Shown here piece by piece: positions 34,901 through 47,780 of a DNA stretch of 64,000 bases. Each line of letters begins with the position of its first letter. Positions within the stretch are counted from its first letter, which is position 1. This DNA is from Symbiotaphrina buchneri (Eukaryota > Ascomycota > Symbiotaphrinales > Symbiotaphrinaceae). A program made the translations under genes and the position numbers. The DNA lies in assembly GCA_001599915.1 (NCBI GenBank), contig BCIG01000002.1, positions 186,001 to 250,000 of the forward strand, written 5' to 3'. The notes below the pieces were generated by a model. It was given only the letters and a program-made list of their open reading frames with translations. It had not been told where the DNA came from and did not search any database.

Positions 34901-35527
34901 GACCAGACACTGGAACGCATGATACAGCGCTTCGAGGATGAATATCCGGAGTGTCGTCTTGATCCGCCGGAAGCGCCTCATCCGGTGCATTTTGAGTTAT
35001 CTACGAGTCCCGCGTCATCCATCGATGCGGCCTCGCTCAACACGCAAGAAGCTGCTACGACAGAAGCTGTCCTCTCGGACGACGAGGAGGATGACCGCAC
35101 AGTTCTTCGCAGGTCATCCCGTCACAATTCAGATGTGTCTCTTGCTTCCCGTGCTCAGATAGAGGAAGAAGGGCGCGTCCATCGGTTCGGGCAGCACCTG
35201 CGACGGGACCTGCTTAGACCTCAGTCGATGGATCATGCGCACGGTACGACTGGCGATGAGGAAGAAGCGCAGCATTTGCAGATGTTACGCCAAAAGCTGG
35301 AAGGGTTTTCCGGACAGGAGTTGCAGCGCCAAGTAACAGAGAAAGGGGCGGACGCCTTTCTCCAGGAGATTGGTGCCAGTGCCGAGGAGCTGCAGAGATT
35401 GCAGCTTAACGACCCGGAGGATTTTGAGAAATTTAGGGTTGCACAACTTATAATGCAGCGGAACGTGATTGCAGCAGGGAACGATGGAAGACCTGCCGAT
35501 GTGGCAGAATCTGCCGTTATGGACTGA
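31932..35527 (+). CDS. Leucine-rich-repeat (RNI-like) protein
   Basis: Two exons (31932-34833 and 34884-35527) give about 1181 residues. Residues 1-200 are a Ser/Pro-rich disordered region. A strongly charged stretch of about residues 250-355 (KKEKKKRSEEERKERKEKRRRQ) is probably helical. Residues about 420-790 carry ribonuclease-inhibitor-like repeats: KLVMENCGLGDEAVRVI, KLSLKNNPKIGPDGWRHIS, ELILAECGLGTDQIRSI and ALSLADCNLAPASLAVL, each a strand plus helix. The second exon is acidic and glutamine-rich with a predicted helix EEEAQHLQMLRQKLEGF. Fungal homologues are sometimes annotated as cell-wall biogenesis proteins of Mhp1 type; I cannot verify that function. It is likely cytosolic, a protein-protein scaffold. 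The splice joins LNY to RKLMFLDQTLERM in frame. Confidence 0.85.
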
Positions 35528-36001
35528 TGAATAAGCATGTTTTTGGATATCCCGCAGCATGCTCTGCTTGTAACATGAATTTATTTTGAGCTGCGTCTTT
35601 TATGGCACGTCAGTTTTGCTTTCCTTCGTGCGTGAATCCGCACATTTGGTGGTACTATTTGCTCTGAGCATCCGACCTCATTTTGGCATGTCATATTAGC
35701 GGGCTGGGACGAATCGCTACTTCAAGTGGCGCGGCTTTTGCTTGACCTGCTGGCTGATATTTTGCCCAAGACGGTTACGGGGTGATGGTGCTTGGCTTGG
35801 GGACTCTCACTGGCTTTCAATGCTCACGGACACCGATCTTCTTGTTCTACCTCTCCTGATAAAAGGCCATTTAGCTCGCTGGAAACATAGGAAACATAGA
35901 AAACATGGACTACGCAATATCTCTGATGCATCTCCTCTTTTCTTACAACAATGTAACGAGTAGGGATATCTGGGTATATTTCTCCCTCTATATCTGTCGT
36001 T
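35528..36001. other. Convergent intergenic region
   Basis: 474 bases between converging stops of the leucine-rich-repeat and HAD genes. No gene or repeat seen, apart from a short imperfect run of AAACATAG units near 35883-35905. Confidence 0.4.
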
Positions 36002-36896
36002 CTATAATCTTGACTTTGGCTCCTCGTCCAGGAGTCGTAAACCGGTGATATGCTCCAATTCCAACACAGCCTCCTTGCTCCTGCCAAGAATGACTTTGAT
36101 GGTCCGAAAGCCTGCCTTCCTCGCAGCCTTGAGGTTCTCTCCAATATCATCAAGGAAGACGACCTGGTTTGCCCCGATGCCGCCCTTGCATTTCGCCCGC
36201 GAGAAGCCATCTAGCTCCCGCAGAGCGAGCTCGTAGATCTTGGGATCCGGCTTTCTTAATCCCACATGCGCTGATGATATGTACACGTCGAAGGTCTGCC
36301 GCACGCCCTCATGTACCTTATGCGTGTCTTGATACTCTGGTGGGAAGATGACCGTATTGCTCAAGGCGCCCAGGACGAACAACCCCGATGCCTTCAGCTT
36401 CAGGAGCGCTGGGTAGATCCAGGGATCAGGCAATGCCGACGCCCGCATCATCGCCCAGAACAACTTCTCCGCGTCGACAGTGGGCAGCGGCGGGAGAGCC
36501 ACGTTGTCCGCAATGGGCGCTGCGCTCACCACAGCCGTCAGCTGCTGGGCTGGTGCGTGTGTGGCTGAGCGTAACATGGAGCAGAACACGGGCCAGAGAT
36601 CTGACCGGTTCAGGTCACGACGGAACTGTGTGAAGAAGGCATCGTCGAGGCCGATCTCGCCTCGTTCCAACTTCTGCCAGGCCCCGTTCGGGGCGGCTCG
36701 GGAGATTGAGAAGTTGATCCAGCCTAGGGGGATGTTGTTGGATTTCTCGTAGTCTATGATGGCTTGGAATGGAGATGAGACCTGAGCCGGCTTGTTAGAG
36801 CTGGAACGTCCGGAGCGGGTACTGCTGCGGTTGGATACTTACACAGACGCCGCCGATATCAAATAAGAGGGCTTTGGGCCGTGGAAGGGCGCCCAT
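36002..36896 (-). CDS. HAD-superfamily hydrolase (epoxide-hydrolase N-domain type)
   Basis: Two exons (36896-36843 and 36781-36002) give 277 residues. All four HAD motifs are visible: motif I LLFDIGGVC with the nucleophile Asp, motif II LGALSNT, motif III RKPDPKIYELAL with the Lys, and motif IV VVFLDDIGENLKAARKAGF. The second Asp of the usual DxD is a Gly, as is normal in the ACAD10/soluble-epoxide-hydrolase N-terminal subgroup, so the usual phosphatase general acid may be missing. The cap region lies between motifs I and II. The substrate is unknown. The splice (GTCTGT/GTAAGT to CAG/GTCTCATCT) is in frame. Confidence 0.88.
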
Positions 36897-37541
36897 ATTC
36901 TGAGGACCCGAGGGTACAGAAGACCCCGCCGATAAAGGGACAATGCGAATCGAAGGTCAGTGGGATTGAGATGATGCTGTTTGAGCAATTATTATGTCAC
37001 CGGAATGTCTCCATTGTCCAGAGACGTCTGATATGGTGGAGCTATCTTAGATTGCGGGCGAGATTCTAGTTTGAGTGCGATAATAATGCGGGGAATATCT
37101 GGATGAATGCTGGGGATGCCGAGGTCCAAGTGTGTGGAGTTTCTGCGCCTTGGCTCAGCCTTGCGACAAGGCCGTTGATAGCCGTTGATACCGGTAGTCG
37201 TCAAATACGTATGGCCCAGATTGAAACTACCAATTAAGGTAAATATTCAGACATAATCTATCTGAGAAGAATCCGAGTATGGAGGTCTCAAGTCTCAGAG
37301 ATTTTGGTATCTGAGCTTCTACCGGTGTGGAATCAAGGCGGTAAGGCCTCCACCGCCAAGCAGTGTGCTCATATGAGGTTGCTAGCGAGGTGGGATAATT
37401 GAAACCTTCATCGTCGCATCTATGCGCCACAGTCATGGTCATGTTATATAGATCAAAGTCCCCAACGGTTACTTGCTCTCTGTCGTCCTCTCCAAGCTGT
37501 ACATAATCGAACCCCAGATCTTCTGTTGAGCAGAACCCAAG
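36897..37541. promoter_or_regulatory. Divergent promoter region of the HAD and peroxiredoxin-like genes
   Basis: 645 bases between two start codons pointing apart. It holds both promoters. No specific site identified. Confidence 0.45.
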
Positions 37542-38285
37542 ATGGCCTCCACTGTGAACGACGAGATTCCAAGCCGTGCTGATTTAGCAAAAGCGGCCGA
37601 CCATCCTGTACTCGCTGCAGATGGCACCTCCGTACCCTTCAAGAGTATCTATACATCTCATCCCCGGGTGCTGGTCATCTTTGTCCGGCACTTCTTCTGC
37701 GGAGTAAGTCATACTTCTCTCACCTGAGCATCGACCCCCATAGTCTGCTCACACCATTCGCAGAGCTGTCAAGAATACCTCAGCACCTTGTCCTCCTCGA
37801 TCAAACCAGACGCACTCGCTGCCCTAACTCCCTCGACGGGGATAGCGATCGTAGGATGTGGCGAGCCCGCGCTGATTCCGATGTACGCAGAAGCAACTGG
37901 ATGCCCGTTTCCGCTCTACGCCGACCCCGCGGGGAAACTTTACGACCTGCTGAAGATGACGCATACGCTTGCGCTGGGCCCGAAGAAGCCCGATTACATG
38001 CAGAGCTCGATCATGGCCGGCAGCATCAGGTCGATCTTCCAGGCTCTGAAAACCGGCAGAAACGCCCTCAGGGGCGGTGATATCAAGCAGATAGGCGGAG
38101 AATTCCTCTTCGAGGGCGAAGAGGTAACTTGGTGTCATCGCATGCGCAACACGAGAGATCATGCTGAGATACCTACCCTGAGAAATGTGCTGGGGCTGGA
38201 AGGCACTTCCGAACAGCCTGCTGCTGCCTGCACAGGGTCTCAGAAACCAGAAAGCGTTGTTCCTGCTGGGACCATTACAGCTTAA
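37542..38285 (+). CDS. Peroxiredoxin-like (AhpC/TSA-2, PRXL2-type) protein
   Basis: Two exons (37542-37703 and 37764-38285) give 227 residues. The splice joins VRHFFCG to SCQEYLSTL, creating the CGSC pair typical of the AhpC-TSA_2/PRXL2 family of thioredoxin-fold proteins. The fold pattern VLAADGTSVPFKSIY, IAIVGCGEPALIPMYAEATGCPFPLYADPAGKLYDLL and GGEFLFEGEEVTWCHRMRNTRDHAEIPTL is the family's usual one. It is likely a cytosolic redox protein. The last 25 residues after the fold are low complexity. Confidence 0.88.
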
Positions 38286-38830
38286 GTCCTCGGTATTGAG
38301 GTAAATGGCCTCTTTTTATCCATATGTCTTATGCACTCAGTTAGCCATAAAAGATACCAGGTGTTTGTGGGTTACTTGACCACTCGGCCGTCCACCGCTG
38401 GTTACTATCTGCAATATGTGATGCTTCTCAGACTGGATGCTAAAATCACGATCCATATCATCGCCTGAAACTGAGACGCCCCATGGTCAAGAGGCATAGT
38501 GAACAGTAGTGGCTCAGGGGTAGATCTGCGGGGCAGGAAGAAATACTTCCGATATGACAGGTGAATACACAGTTCCACGATCATCTCATCGTGATTTACG
38601 ATCAAAGTAAATCGTTCGGCCGTATCAATGCCCGCAGGGGCACCCAATGTTCTTTGGGTGGATAGATCCTCTAATCGCGCCAAAGGCCGCAGGAAATTCT
38701 ACACAGGAATCCAGAACACATTCAGGCCATTCCAGAGTAATACTAGATGCAGTTGCCGCCTTCCAGCATTCCTGTATTTGTTGTCCCTCCACTATGTAAC
38801 GGAAGATAACGCCTATGGAGCCATGCTCGT
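38286..38830. other. Convergent intergenic region
   Basis: 545 bases between converging stops of the peroxiredoxin-like gene and NUP188. No gene or repeat seen. Confidence 0.4.
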
Positions 38831-41800
38831 TTATGCCGCCATATCGCCCCGTAGACAAGTCAAAGCCCCTTCCAGTTCTTTCACCACTTTCTCCTCCAGC
38901 CGGTTTTCGCTTGCTACGTTTGACCTTCCCGCACTCGTGTCCAGAGGCTTCATCCTTGCCCATTCGACCTCCCTGTCCGTTAAGGGCACGATCCGCTCTC
39001 TCAAGGCTTGTCGCGTTGCGAGCCATCCCTCGATGTCTTCTTGAACCTGGGTCTTATCCCACGACAAAGGTGCAATCTCCTCACTCACCACGCCTACACT
39101 GGGCCCAGCCGAACGGACAGCATCAATAATGTACGTCAACAGAGCCAGAGAGTGTGCTTCAGCAGCCATCGATAATGTGATGAAGCCTGCGGGCGAGGAT
39201 GGGTTGGATATGGTGGGCCCTCTGTCATTGAATGATTGCGAGGCGCGGGAAAGCTGATCGTGAAACTCTGCCAAGAACGCCGCAACATCGCTTGCCAGAG
39301 GGGGCCCAATGGCATCAAGGAGGTTGAGGAATAGCGGAAGGAAACCACGCGTCCAGATCGAGTAGAGACGCTGACCGAAGGCACTCTCAGCAAAGGGTCC
39401 AATATCATTCTTTCGACAGAGGTAATTTGTCAGAGTTGCAGAAAGAAGATGAGAAAGGACCCCATCGGTAGCCAGGAGGTGTGCCATCATGGGCATAGTC
39501 GACAATTCAAGAAGGAAAAGGATACTCAATTCACCATAGATGGGGTCTTTCTCTTCGCCAACCGTGAGTTGATGTGACCAAGAAAATAGTGTTGTGGCAT
39601 ATCGTGCAGCTGCATTATCCGAAAGAGAAGCAACCATTTGAGCTTGGATACCCTCAACCCCGGGAATGCGGAGCATGGTTTGCAGCAAACCGGTCACCAC
39701 AGCCACATCAGCCGGGGAACACAATTCCGGAGACTCATGAAGCTGGCTAGCGAGCGACCGAAAGCCTTGCCCAATCACGAGATCCGTTATGTCCAGAACC
39801 GTCTGCTGAACTTCTGGAACCAGTCTGCTGATACCTTGGCCTTCTTGCCCAGAACTCTGGGAGGACTTAGGAGGCTGTCTGCCGGTCGTGGTGTCCGAGC
39901 AATAGACTCGAAGAGCGAGAAATAAGATCCTCAGAAGAGTCCGGTAGTAATCGAGCCCCGATCGCTCGTCTGAAGAGTCAAAATTACAACCAGAAGAACG
40001 TATTGTTGTCCAGACAGTAACAAGGACATCCTTCGCTTCGCTGGCTTTAGAACCCACATCAACCAATCTTTGCATCAACTCGAGGGCGAAATCGGCACGG
40101 AGCTGTTCCAATTTGTTGAAGATAGAATCAGGTAGATCGTTTTCTGTGTTCGCTCGCAGGGAATCATTGACGACTTGGGCCAGATTCGCTTGGAGATCAA
40201 CCTCCTCAACCAAGAGGTTCGTTAGCTCGCTGGCGAGCAGAGTCCAACTTCTTAAGAGCAACTAATTTGATACGCCTCTGTTAGCAACAAAGCCAATCGC
40301 TTGAATTGATATCATTCAAGAATGTGAACACAGACCACTTGAGATTCCACCACAGACAAGTTAACATTTGCTCTTCTGATCTCATCGGCAAACCCCTGCC
40401 CTTTTTTGTTGGCCCAGGACTGGTCATACCCAAGGACTTTCTCGCAGAGTTCCACATTATAGAAGTAATCTGGTCCAAAGTGGGAGCGTACGAGAGATGT
40501 GCGCTTGAACGACAGTAGTTCACAGCCCTGGAACTTCATCTGGAAGTTCTTCTTCAAATTGCTATGAAGAGATGCGTTATAGCCAACGATCCTGACGGCC
40601 TTCTCCGTAAAATATGAGAGGCTCCCCAGAATACTCTTCAAAAACGATGGTCGGCCTAGCTGCCTGGAAGAATGAAGATACATGGCAAGAATTTCCGCGA
40701 TATACGATGCAATCCGGATTTTGAAGCTACTCAAAGTAGCTTTTGCCAAATTCCTTGATTCTGGATCAACGGACAACTCGGCAACATAACTTGATATTGC
40801 ATCGAGAAATCTGGGATGCTTGGCTATGCCGGATGTTGCCCAGGGCCAGTAATCCTGGGCGAGGGCCACAAACTTTAGCATGGAAATAGCTTGCTGCGGA
40901 TCAATCTTGTCGATGGTCGACAGAGAGTCCAGAGCTAATGTTAACGCCAGTCTGCCCCTTTTTGGAGCGGTATCTTTCTTGTCGTCTTTCTGCAATGATT
41001 TTCGAGGTGCAGCACCGGTGAGTAACCGTATTGCGAACCATTGTTGACGATGGCTCACGACTGTAGAAAGGAATTCCCAAACGCCGCTGCTGATGCTCCC
41101 GGAATCTAGGCACACCTGAGGGTCGCAGAGCACGTTGAGGAAGCTTTTGGCAGTCTTTGGTCCTAGGTGTCCAAGTAACGACGGAGGTTCGGCCTCGGCC
41201 GCCGAGGCGTTCCGTACCATTGCCTCGAATAGAAGAAGGACAGGCACCTTATAAGAATCATGTACAACAAATAACCTGGCAAGGAGGGGGGCAACCTGAA
41301 ATAGTTGATGCTGGAGGTAAGAGGTCGTCTGCTGTACTTGGCCACCCACTTGGAGTAGGCAATTGCAGAAGCTTAGGGCCGCTTCGACTTGGAAACTCCA
41401 ACGGCTAATGCTCTTCAAATATAGAGTTGCATCTGGAGTGCGGAGACCGTCGGCTAAGATTTGCAATAAAGGCCGTAAGTGCAATTCATTGGGAGCAGTG
41501 GAAAGGAAAACGTCGAGGAGGTATTCGGCAGCGGGTGCCAGCACACCAGTGACCTTTTCCCGTAGATTAGGCCTATCATCAATGCCGTACACATACTTCA
41601 GTATGTTTTCGAAAGTCGACAGTAGCAGACCATTGATTTCTATCCGTTCGTCAACAACAGCGAATTTCCAAGCGGGCATGCTCTCGAAGACGTCGAGCAG
41701 AGTCCTTTCATATACCAGGAGTATATTTCCCATTACCCTGTCCGGGATAGCTGACCTGGAGTCCTCAGACTTGGCATAGCGGGTCATGGTTTTCTCGGAT

Positions 41801-44671
41801 TTTCGAAGGACAGCATGACCGGCAGCGTTCTCGACGAGTGCTTCGAATAAATGGACGCAACCAAGCAAGAAGTCATAGTGACCTGTCACCACCTCGGTAC
41901 CGGCGAGAATGTTCAAAAGACTACCGCCGCGGCCGTCAATTTCCAAAAGTTCGCTACGAGCCAGCAGGGGCCATATTCTGCCGGGAAGAAGGCCAGCAAG
42001 AGCGTGCATGAATTGTAGGCATGCAACGAGAAGATTCATTGTTGAGCCGCTGGAAGCTTGCCGTTGCTGCATCTGTAAATGTACTTCGAAGAGTTCGAAT
42101 ATGACCCAAATGACATCCCTATTACGTGTAAGACATTCACTCGCTTCTTCCAAGATGGCCTGGGCAGCATCGACGCTTCTAGCCTTGTCTTTTCCCCTCA
42201 AGGATGTCAGGGACACCGTTAGAAGACCCACGATCTCCGCCAGAACGTCTGCATCTGGGTCTGAATCCAGTGCGTAGTCCACGAAGTCTGTCCCCGCCAG
42301 CGCCGATTCGAGCACTTTGCCGCAATATTTGAAACCGGAATACTCATGGCACCAGCAGGCCAAAGGGGGTTTGCCTTCCATCAATACACGTCCAACGGTG
42401 CCAGCCCTGATGACCAATCCTTCATTGGATCCGGCATCGCTTGGAAGAATGAGCGCGGTCTGCTGGCTATATGGGTCAGAACGCATAAGAAGTTGGGGTT
42501 TTCGAGGCACAAATATGTTCAAGTCCGCAGTGAGTACGACATAGTTCTGGTTTTCATCCTCCCGCGTAGTCTCGTAATTGCTAAATCGCTCAGGTAAAAT
42601 CTGAGTGAACGATTGCAGATTCCCAAAGTAGTGAGTTGTGAGTGTTTTGCCGTCCTCCTTTACGATTCGACTTGTGCCGAGGGCTTTGCAAAGCTCGAGA
42701 AACGGTCCTGCCTCATATGGGTAGCGGAATAAAGCGATCTGCAAGATTTTCAGTTGTAAGGCCTCGTCCTCGAAGAAGATTCTTGTCAAATCGACTGATG
42801 ATTGTGCTTGTCTCTGCTCAAGGTTGTCCCAATGGTTTTGGCCTCCTGTCAATACGGATAGAACAGCAGACACAATCGGTACGTCATATTCGACCCAATC
42901 CAAGCTTGCACGGATTAGTTCCATCATTGCGCGTCGACTCCTTAGAGGCATTTGATCCTCGTCATTTTGAGAGCCGTAAGCTTTGGTGGCTTCCTCAGAT
43001 AAAGTCGTAATCACCCCGAAGATGCCAGCTTCATCGGCCGCAGTCCTAGCTAAATACGCAATCGGGTCATCTTCCTTCCCAGTTTTGATCGCTACCAAGA
43101 TATTGTCAAACACGCTTTGAGGAAGAGCCTCGTGATTGGTGGTCGTTTGGTTCAAAGGTTGCTCGGATGATTGCATTCCGAAAGAATCTCGTCTGTCATT
43201 GGGCGGACTATTACCTGTCGCGAACCCGACGGCAGCATTTTGAGATTGACGAATCTCATGAGCTTCTCTCCTAGACATCGCATGTTCCCGGATCAGCTGC
43301 AAGATTATGCTCCAGGCGAAGACAGCCAAGCTTGCAGTAGGAATATGAGCTGCCTCTATAAGGAGATCCGTCAAGTCAGAGACTGCCTGAACATCTGCAA
43401 TGTAGGGCAAGGGATCTGCGCTGGGGACGGTGTGAGAATCATCTGCAGTTACGGTCTCTATGTAAAAGAGCGTGGAAGGCAGCTTCAACACCATCAGAGA
43501 GGTGATAGCAACTAGAGCCTGAAGAGGTGCATGCAATAATTGCAGTTCCAGTGATGGCTAGGGAAGTTAGTTCAATTGGTACCAAGACAGTCACTGGATG
43601 ATTTACCAGAGGGAGGTTCTCAAAAAATTGGACATCGCTGATAAGCTTGAACCAAGACATGACCGTAGAGGAAGGGCTGAGATCGTCCGTGGAGTCGAGC
43701 AGCACCATGATCATCTGCATGAGATAAATCATTTCTAGTATTTGGCTCTGGCACCACTTCTCTTCTACAGTGGGCCTGCCGCCCTCGTCCTCGTACCATC
43801 CGCTCCCAGTTCGCAGCCTCTCGACACGCGCATTCAGGCCATCAATATAGTTCTCAAGAAGTTCTTGATCGGGAGAAGCTCTCTTTTCAGAGACCTGGTT
43901 GTGATGATAGGTGGTGCTAGCAATCCCCCAAAGAGAATCTGTTGACTGGCTATCTTCACTAGCTTCTGCTGCCAAGTCGGAACTCCAAAGGCTAGTTCTG
44001 AGTAATATCTCAGCCACCTTGAGTATCGATGCGCTTTCTGTAAGGTATAGATCGAGGATCTTCTGCCGCCGCGCATCAGCCGGGTCGATGGGCGCTGTCT
44101 CCTGAGGGGCAGCAGCAACTAGTGACGCGCCCGGGTTCAAAAGCGAGGTCGACGGAGATTTTGTCGTTGTGATGTCATGACCAGTTGCGATTGACTCCTC
44201 TGCAAAGCCTTGCAGCAATTCTATAGCGGGCCTTGTCTGCCATTCAACCACGACAACCCTCAAAGCGGAGACTTCGTCGATGCTCGCTTGCTTGCTCAGC
44301 CAGAGAGAATCTTCCTTGATCTCGTTGATGTCGTATTCTCCCTCGGGTGATGGTGTAACATTCACCGCAGATGTTTTTGTTTCGAATGCGGATTTTGTCT
44401 GGGCGCTGCTGGTCTGGAACGGAGAATATGGCCGACGTAATATAGCAGCCGTCTGCTCGTCTTCTAGAAAGCGCCGCAGCGTGGGGTTGATGGCGGTCCA
44501 GGCAGAGCAATGCAGAAGAGCTGAAAGAACAGCCTTCCATGATCTGCGAAGTAGCATCAGTGACCGTCATGACAGCTATATTCCTTCTGCTGGGCCTTAC
44601 AGAAGTCGGACATCACCGCTGAAGCACTTGTCCAACGGTGGAAAGTAGACTGACTCTCCCGGTGGTGCCAT
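38831..44671 (-). CDS. NUP188: Nucleoporin NUP188
   Basis: Four exons (44671-44601, 44543-43607, 43557-40336, 40261-38831) give about 1886 residues, in range for fungal Nup188. The first exon encodes MAPPGESVYFPPLDKCFSGDVRLL, which with LSWKAVLSALLHC matches the Nup188 N-terminus of other fungi. The segment YDINEIKEDSLWLSKQASIDEVSALRVVVVEWQTRPA is also characteristic. The rest is an alpha-solenoid with no other domain, as expected of this inner-ring scaffold of the nuclear pore, which pairs with Nic96. The last intron uses an unusual GTCTGT donor; a donor three bases earlier would also keep frame, so that junction is less certain. The gene is divergent from trpC. Confidence 0.92.
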
Positions 44672-45103
44672 TGTCGCGTACAGGCCGCATGACCGGTGTG
44701 CATGCGATCAACATTCACGAAATTGCATGGCGGTGGGCTTTGTGGCCCGGCAAAGCTGTTGTTTGGTGGTCTTGAAGCTCCCAGATCCCGCAAATAATGT
44801 TTCTCGTCGCCTGCCTTTCTTTGTACAAGTACCTCACTTGTCGCGTCGTGCCTTGACATCTAAGGTGCACCTCGTCGGCCGTACCAGATCTGAGTGAGCT
44901 AACCACTGTGGGTAAGGCTCAAGGCACTTCGGACGCTTGGATGCTCACTCTTACTCATCTGGCGATCTCCGGCTCCAGACAATACAAATATTCCCCCGAA
45001 GCTCGCAGGGTGCTCACGCTCCTCCCACCTTTAGGTCCGCTCTTCATATCGCCGCGCGGTTGCATAGAAGCAAAGTCTTCATCCCTTGTGGAGCGTACTC
45101 GCC
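44672..45103. promoter_or_regulatory. Divergent promoter of NUP188 and trpC
   Basis: 432 bases between opposite start codons. Near-matches to the cross-pathway-control site TGA(C/G)TCA occur (TGACTCT near 44651, TGAGTGA near 44891), each with one mismatch, so Gcn4/CpcA control of trpC is plausible but not shown. Confidence 0.4.
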
Positions 45104-47494
45104 ATGCCCGGACTCGATATGATAGACCATTCTCCGCAACACCCATCACCTGTGGCACCGCTTGCGACAGCCTCCAATCTCATCCTCATCGACAACTATG
45201 ACTCTTTCACATGGAACGTCTACCAATATCTCGTGCTCGAGGGCGCTTCAGTCCAGGTGTACAGAAACGATAAGATAACTCTTGAAGAACTAATCTCCGA
45301 GCGGCCTACTCAATTGGTTGTGAGTCCGGGACCTGGCCATCCAGAGAGGGATTCAGGAGTCAGTCGAGAAGCAATCAAATACTTTGCAGGCAAGATACCG
45401 ATCCTAGGAGTCTGCATGGGCGAGTATGTGCTACTAGTTGTTTACTGAGATTGTAAGCTAATCTGGTCTATGAATAGGCAATGCATATACTCCGCCTTTG
45501 GTGGGCACGTCGATGTTACAGGAGAGATACTGCACGGCAAAACATCTCCCCTGACACATGACGGGAAAGGGGTCTACGCTGGTCTAGCTCAGGAGCTACC
45601 CGTTACAAGATACCATTCCCTGGCCGGTACACATCCAACACTGCCCGAGTGCCTTGAAGTCTCGTCTTGGATTGCCAAAGGACCTGATGGCGGCAAGGGT
45701 GTTATCATGGGTGTGCGGCACAAGGAATATGTGGTAGAAGGAGTTCAGTTCCATCCAGAAAGCATATTGACAGCTGAGGGCCGGACAATGTTGAAGAATT
45801 TCTTGCGTATGAGGGGTGGCACCTGGGCCGAGAATAGCAGTTTCATGAAAGTGGCTTCAGAAGGCGGTCCGAAACCAGTCATCAATGGCCTGAACGGCGA
45901 ACAGGGTAAACCCAAGGAACAGACCCCGAAGAAAACATCTATACTTCAAAGGATATATGACCATCGTCGGGTCGCTGTGGATGCACAAAAAATGGTCCCG
46001 TCGTACAGGCCGCGCGACTTGCAGTCGGCATATGATTCGAATATTTCTCCGCCACAGATTTCATTTCCTGACCGCTTGGGGAGATCACCATATTCGCTGT
46101 CTCTTATGGCCGAAATCAAGCGAGCGTCGCCCTCGAAAGGCACAATAGCCCTGGACATACCTGCCGTGCAGCAAGCCCGCAAGTATGCCTTAGCCGGCGC
46201 AAGTGTCATCTCGGTTCTGACAGAGCCTGAATGGTTCAAAGGCAGCATCGAAGATCTAAGAGCTGTCCGTCGGAGCCTAGAGGGTATGCCCAACCGTCCA
46301 GCTGTCCTCCGGAAGGAGTTCATCTTTGATGAGTATCAAATTCTGGAAGCGAGGATTGCTGGAGCCGACACAGTCTTGCTAATCGTGAAGATGCTTGATA
46401 TCGCTACATTGACGAGGCTATATCATTATTCGCTGTCGCTGGGCATGGAGCCTCTAGTCGAAGTCAACACAGTTGAAGAGATGGAGATCGCGGTGAAATT
46501 GGGTTCTAAGGTCATTGGGATAAACAACAGGGATCTCACAAGCTTCGAAGTCGATCTCGACACCACAAGCCGCCTGATGGACATCGTACCGAGTGGTACG
46601 GTAGTATGCGCCCTGAGTGGCATTTCAGGGCCCAAGGATGTAGAACCGTACAAGAAGAATGGCGTCGGGGCGGTGCTAGTAGGCGAAGCATTAATGCGAG
46701 CTGCGGATACCACCAAATTCATAAAGGAGTTACTAGGGAGTTCCCAATCTCCAGCGGCGGATCATCACAGAGAGGAGCTAATCGTGAAAATCTGTGGGAC
46801 GCGGACCCCAGAGGCTGCCCGTGTTGCCGTGGAGTCAGGAGCAGATTTGATCGGTATGATATTGGTAGAAGGCCGCAAGCGTTGTGTGCCAACCGAGTCG
46901 GCTTTGCAAATCTCAAAGGTCGTTCATGAGACCAAGAAGTCTGGCGGGAATCTCCAAAGGGCTCTGGCGCATCCGGACCATTCCGCAGTTGATTATTTCG
47001 ACCATAGTGCGACCTTCTTCAGAGGGCAAGACCGTGCTCTGCTCGTTGGTGTATTTCAAAACCAGTCTCTCTCATACATTTTGGAGCAACAGAGGTTGTT
47101 GAAGCTGGACCTCGTGCAGCTGCATGGGTCCGAACCGCTGGAATGGGCTTCACTCATCCCGGTGCCTGTCATAAGGCGGTTCAGCCCTGGGGAGGTTGGA
47201 CTTGGCAACAGGGGCCTGCATGCACTGCCTCTGCTTGATTCCGGTGTAGGTGGTACCGGCGCGACTCTGAATATGGGCGAGGTCAGTACTTGCTTGAGCT
47301 CGGACGACGGCCTGAGAGTTATCCTAGCCGGAGGACTCGATGCAAGAAATATAGCAGAAATCTTCCGACAGATTGGCAATCCAGCAACGCGTGTGGTTGG
47401 TGTGGACGTCAGTAGTGGCGTTGAGAACGATGGTCTTCAGGACATAGAGAAGATCAAGGCATTCATCAAAGCTGCAAAAGCGGTCGAGATCTGA
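45104..47494 (+). CDS. trpC: Trifunctional tryptophan enzyme (glutamine amidotransferase / IGPS / PRAI)
   Basis: Two exons (45104-45423 and 45478-47494) give 778 residues. Domain order: anthranilate synthase glutaminase (about 20-225) with [26 protein letters not shown], nucleophile loop GVCMGEQ spanning the intron, and catalytic QFHPES; indole-3-glycerol-phosphate synthase (about 255-515) with [34 protein letters not shown] and [12 protein letters not shown]; phosphoribosylanthranilate isomerase (about 535-778) with [23 protein letters not shown] and GVDVSSGVE. This fusion is the standard Pezizomycotina arrangement; the glutaminase works with a separate TrpE-type subunit. The residue after CMG is Glu where Gln is more usual. 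The upstream region has an overlapping short open frame (see findings). Confidence 0.97.
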
Positions 47495-47780
47495 GCCGAT
47501 CAATTTCATTTCAGAGGCTTCAGAATCTGTTGGCAACCTAGATCTACCACCCGCCATAATTTCTGGTTCACTCATGAATCAAGAAACAAGATACCCCACG
47601 AATGCGAAAAACTTTCAACCCTTCTTCAATTGGACATCTGTGCCTCATCTATCGCTGATATACTCCCACTCCCCCATCATCATCCCTGCTTCAAAGCCTC
47701 TACCGACCATCCTACCTATATTATCTGACCTACCTTTGTTTTTACTTTTCAGGGCTTCGTTTCAACTTTTGCACATTGAA

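Noticed and set aside
44640-44900. Gcn4/CpcA sites upstream of trpC
   Set aside because: Only one-mismatch matches to TGA(C/G)TCA were found, which is expected by chance in this length.
47574-47780. An N-terminal extension of the BRCT protein from an upstream in-frame ATG
   Set aside because: The extra 69 residues are Ser/Pro/Leu-rich leader-like sequence, and the family starts at MKPVLRKF.
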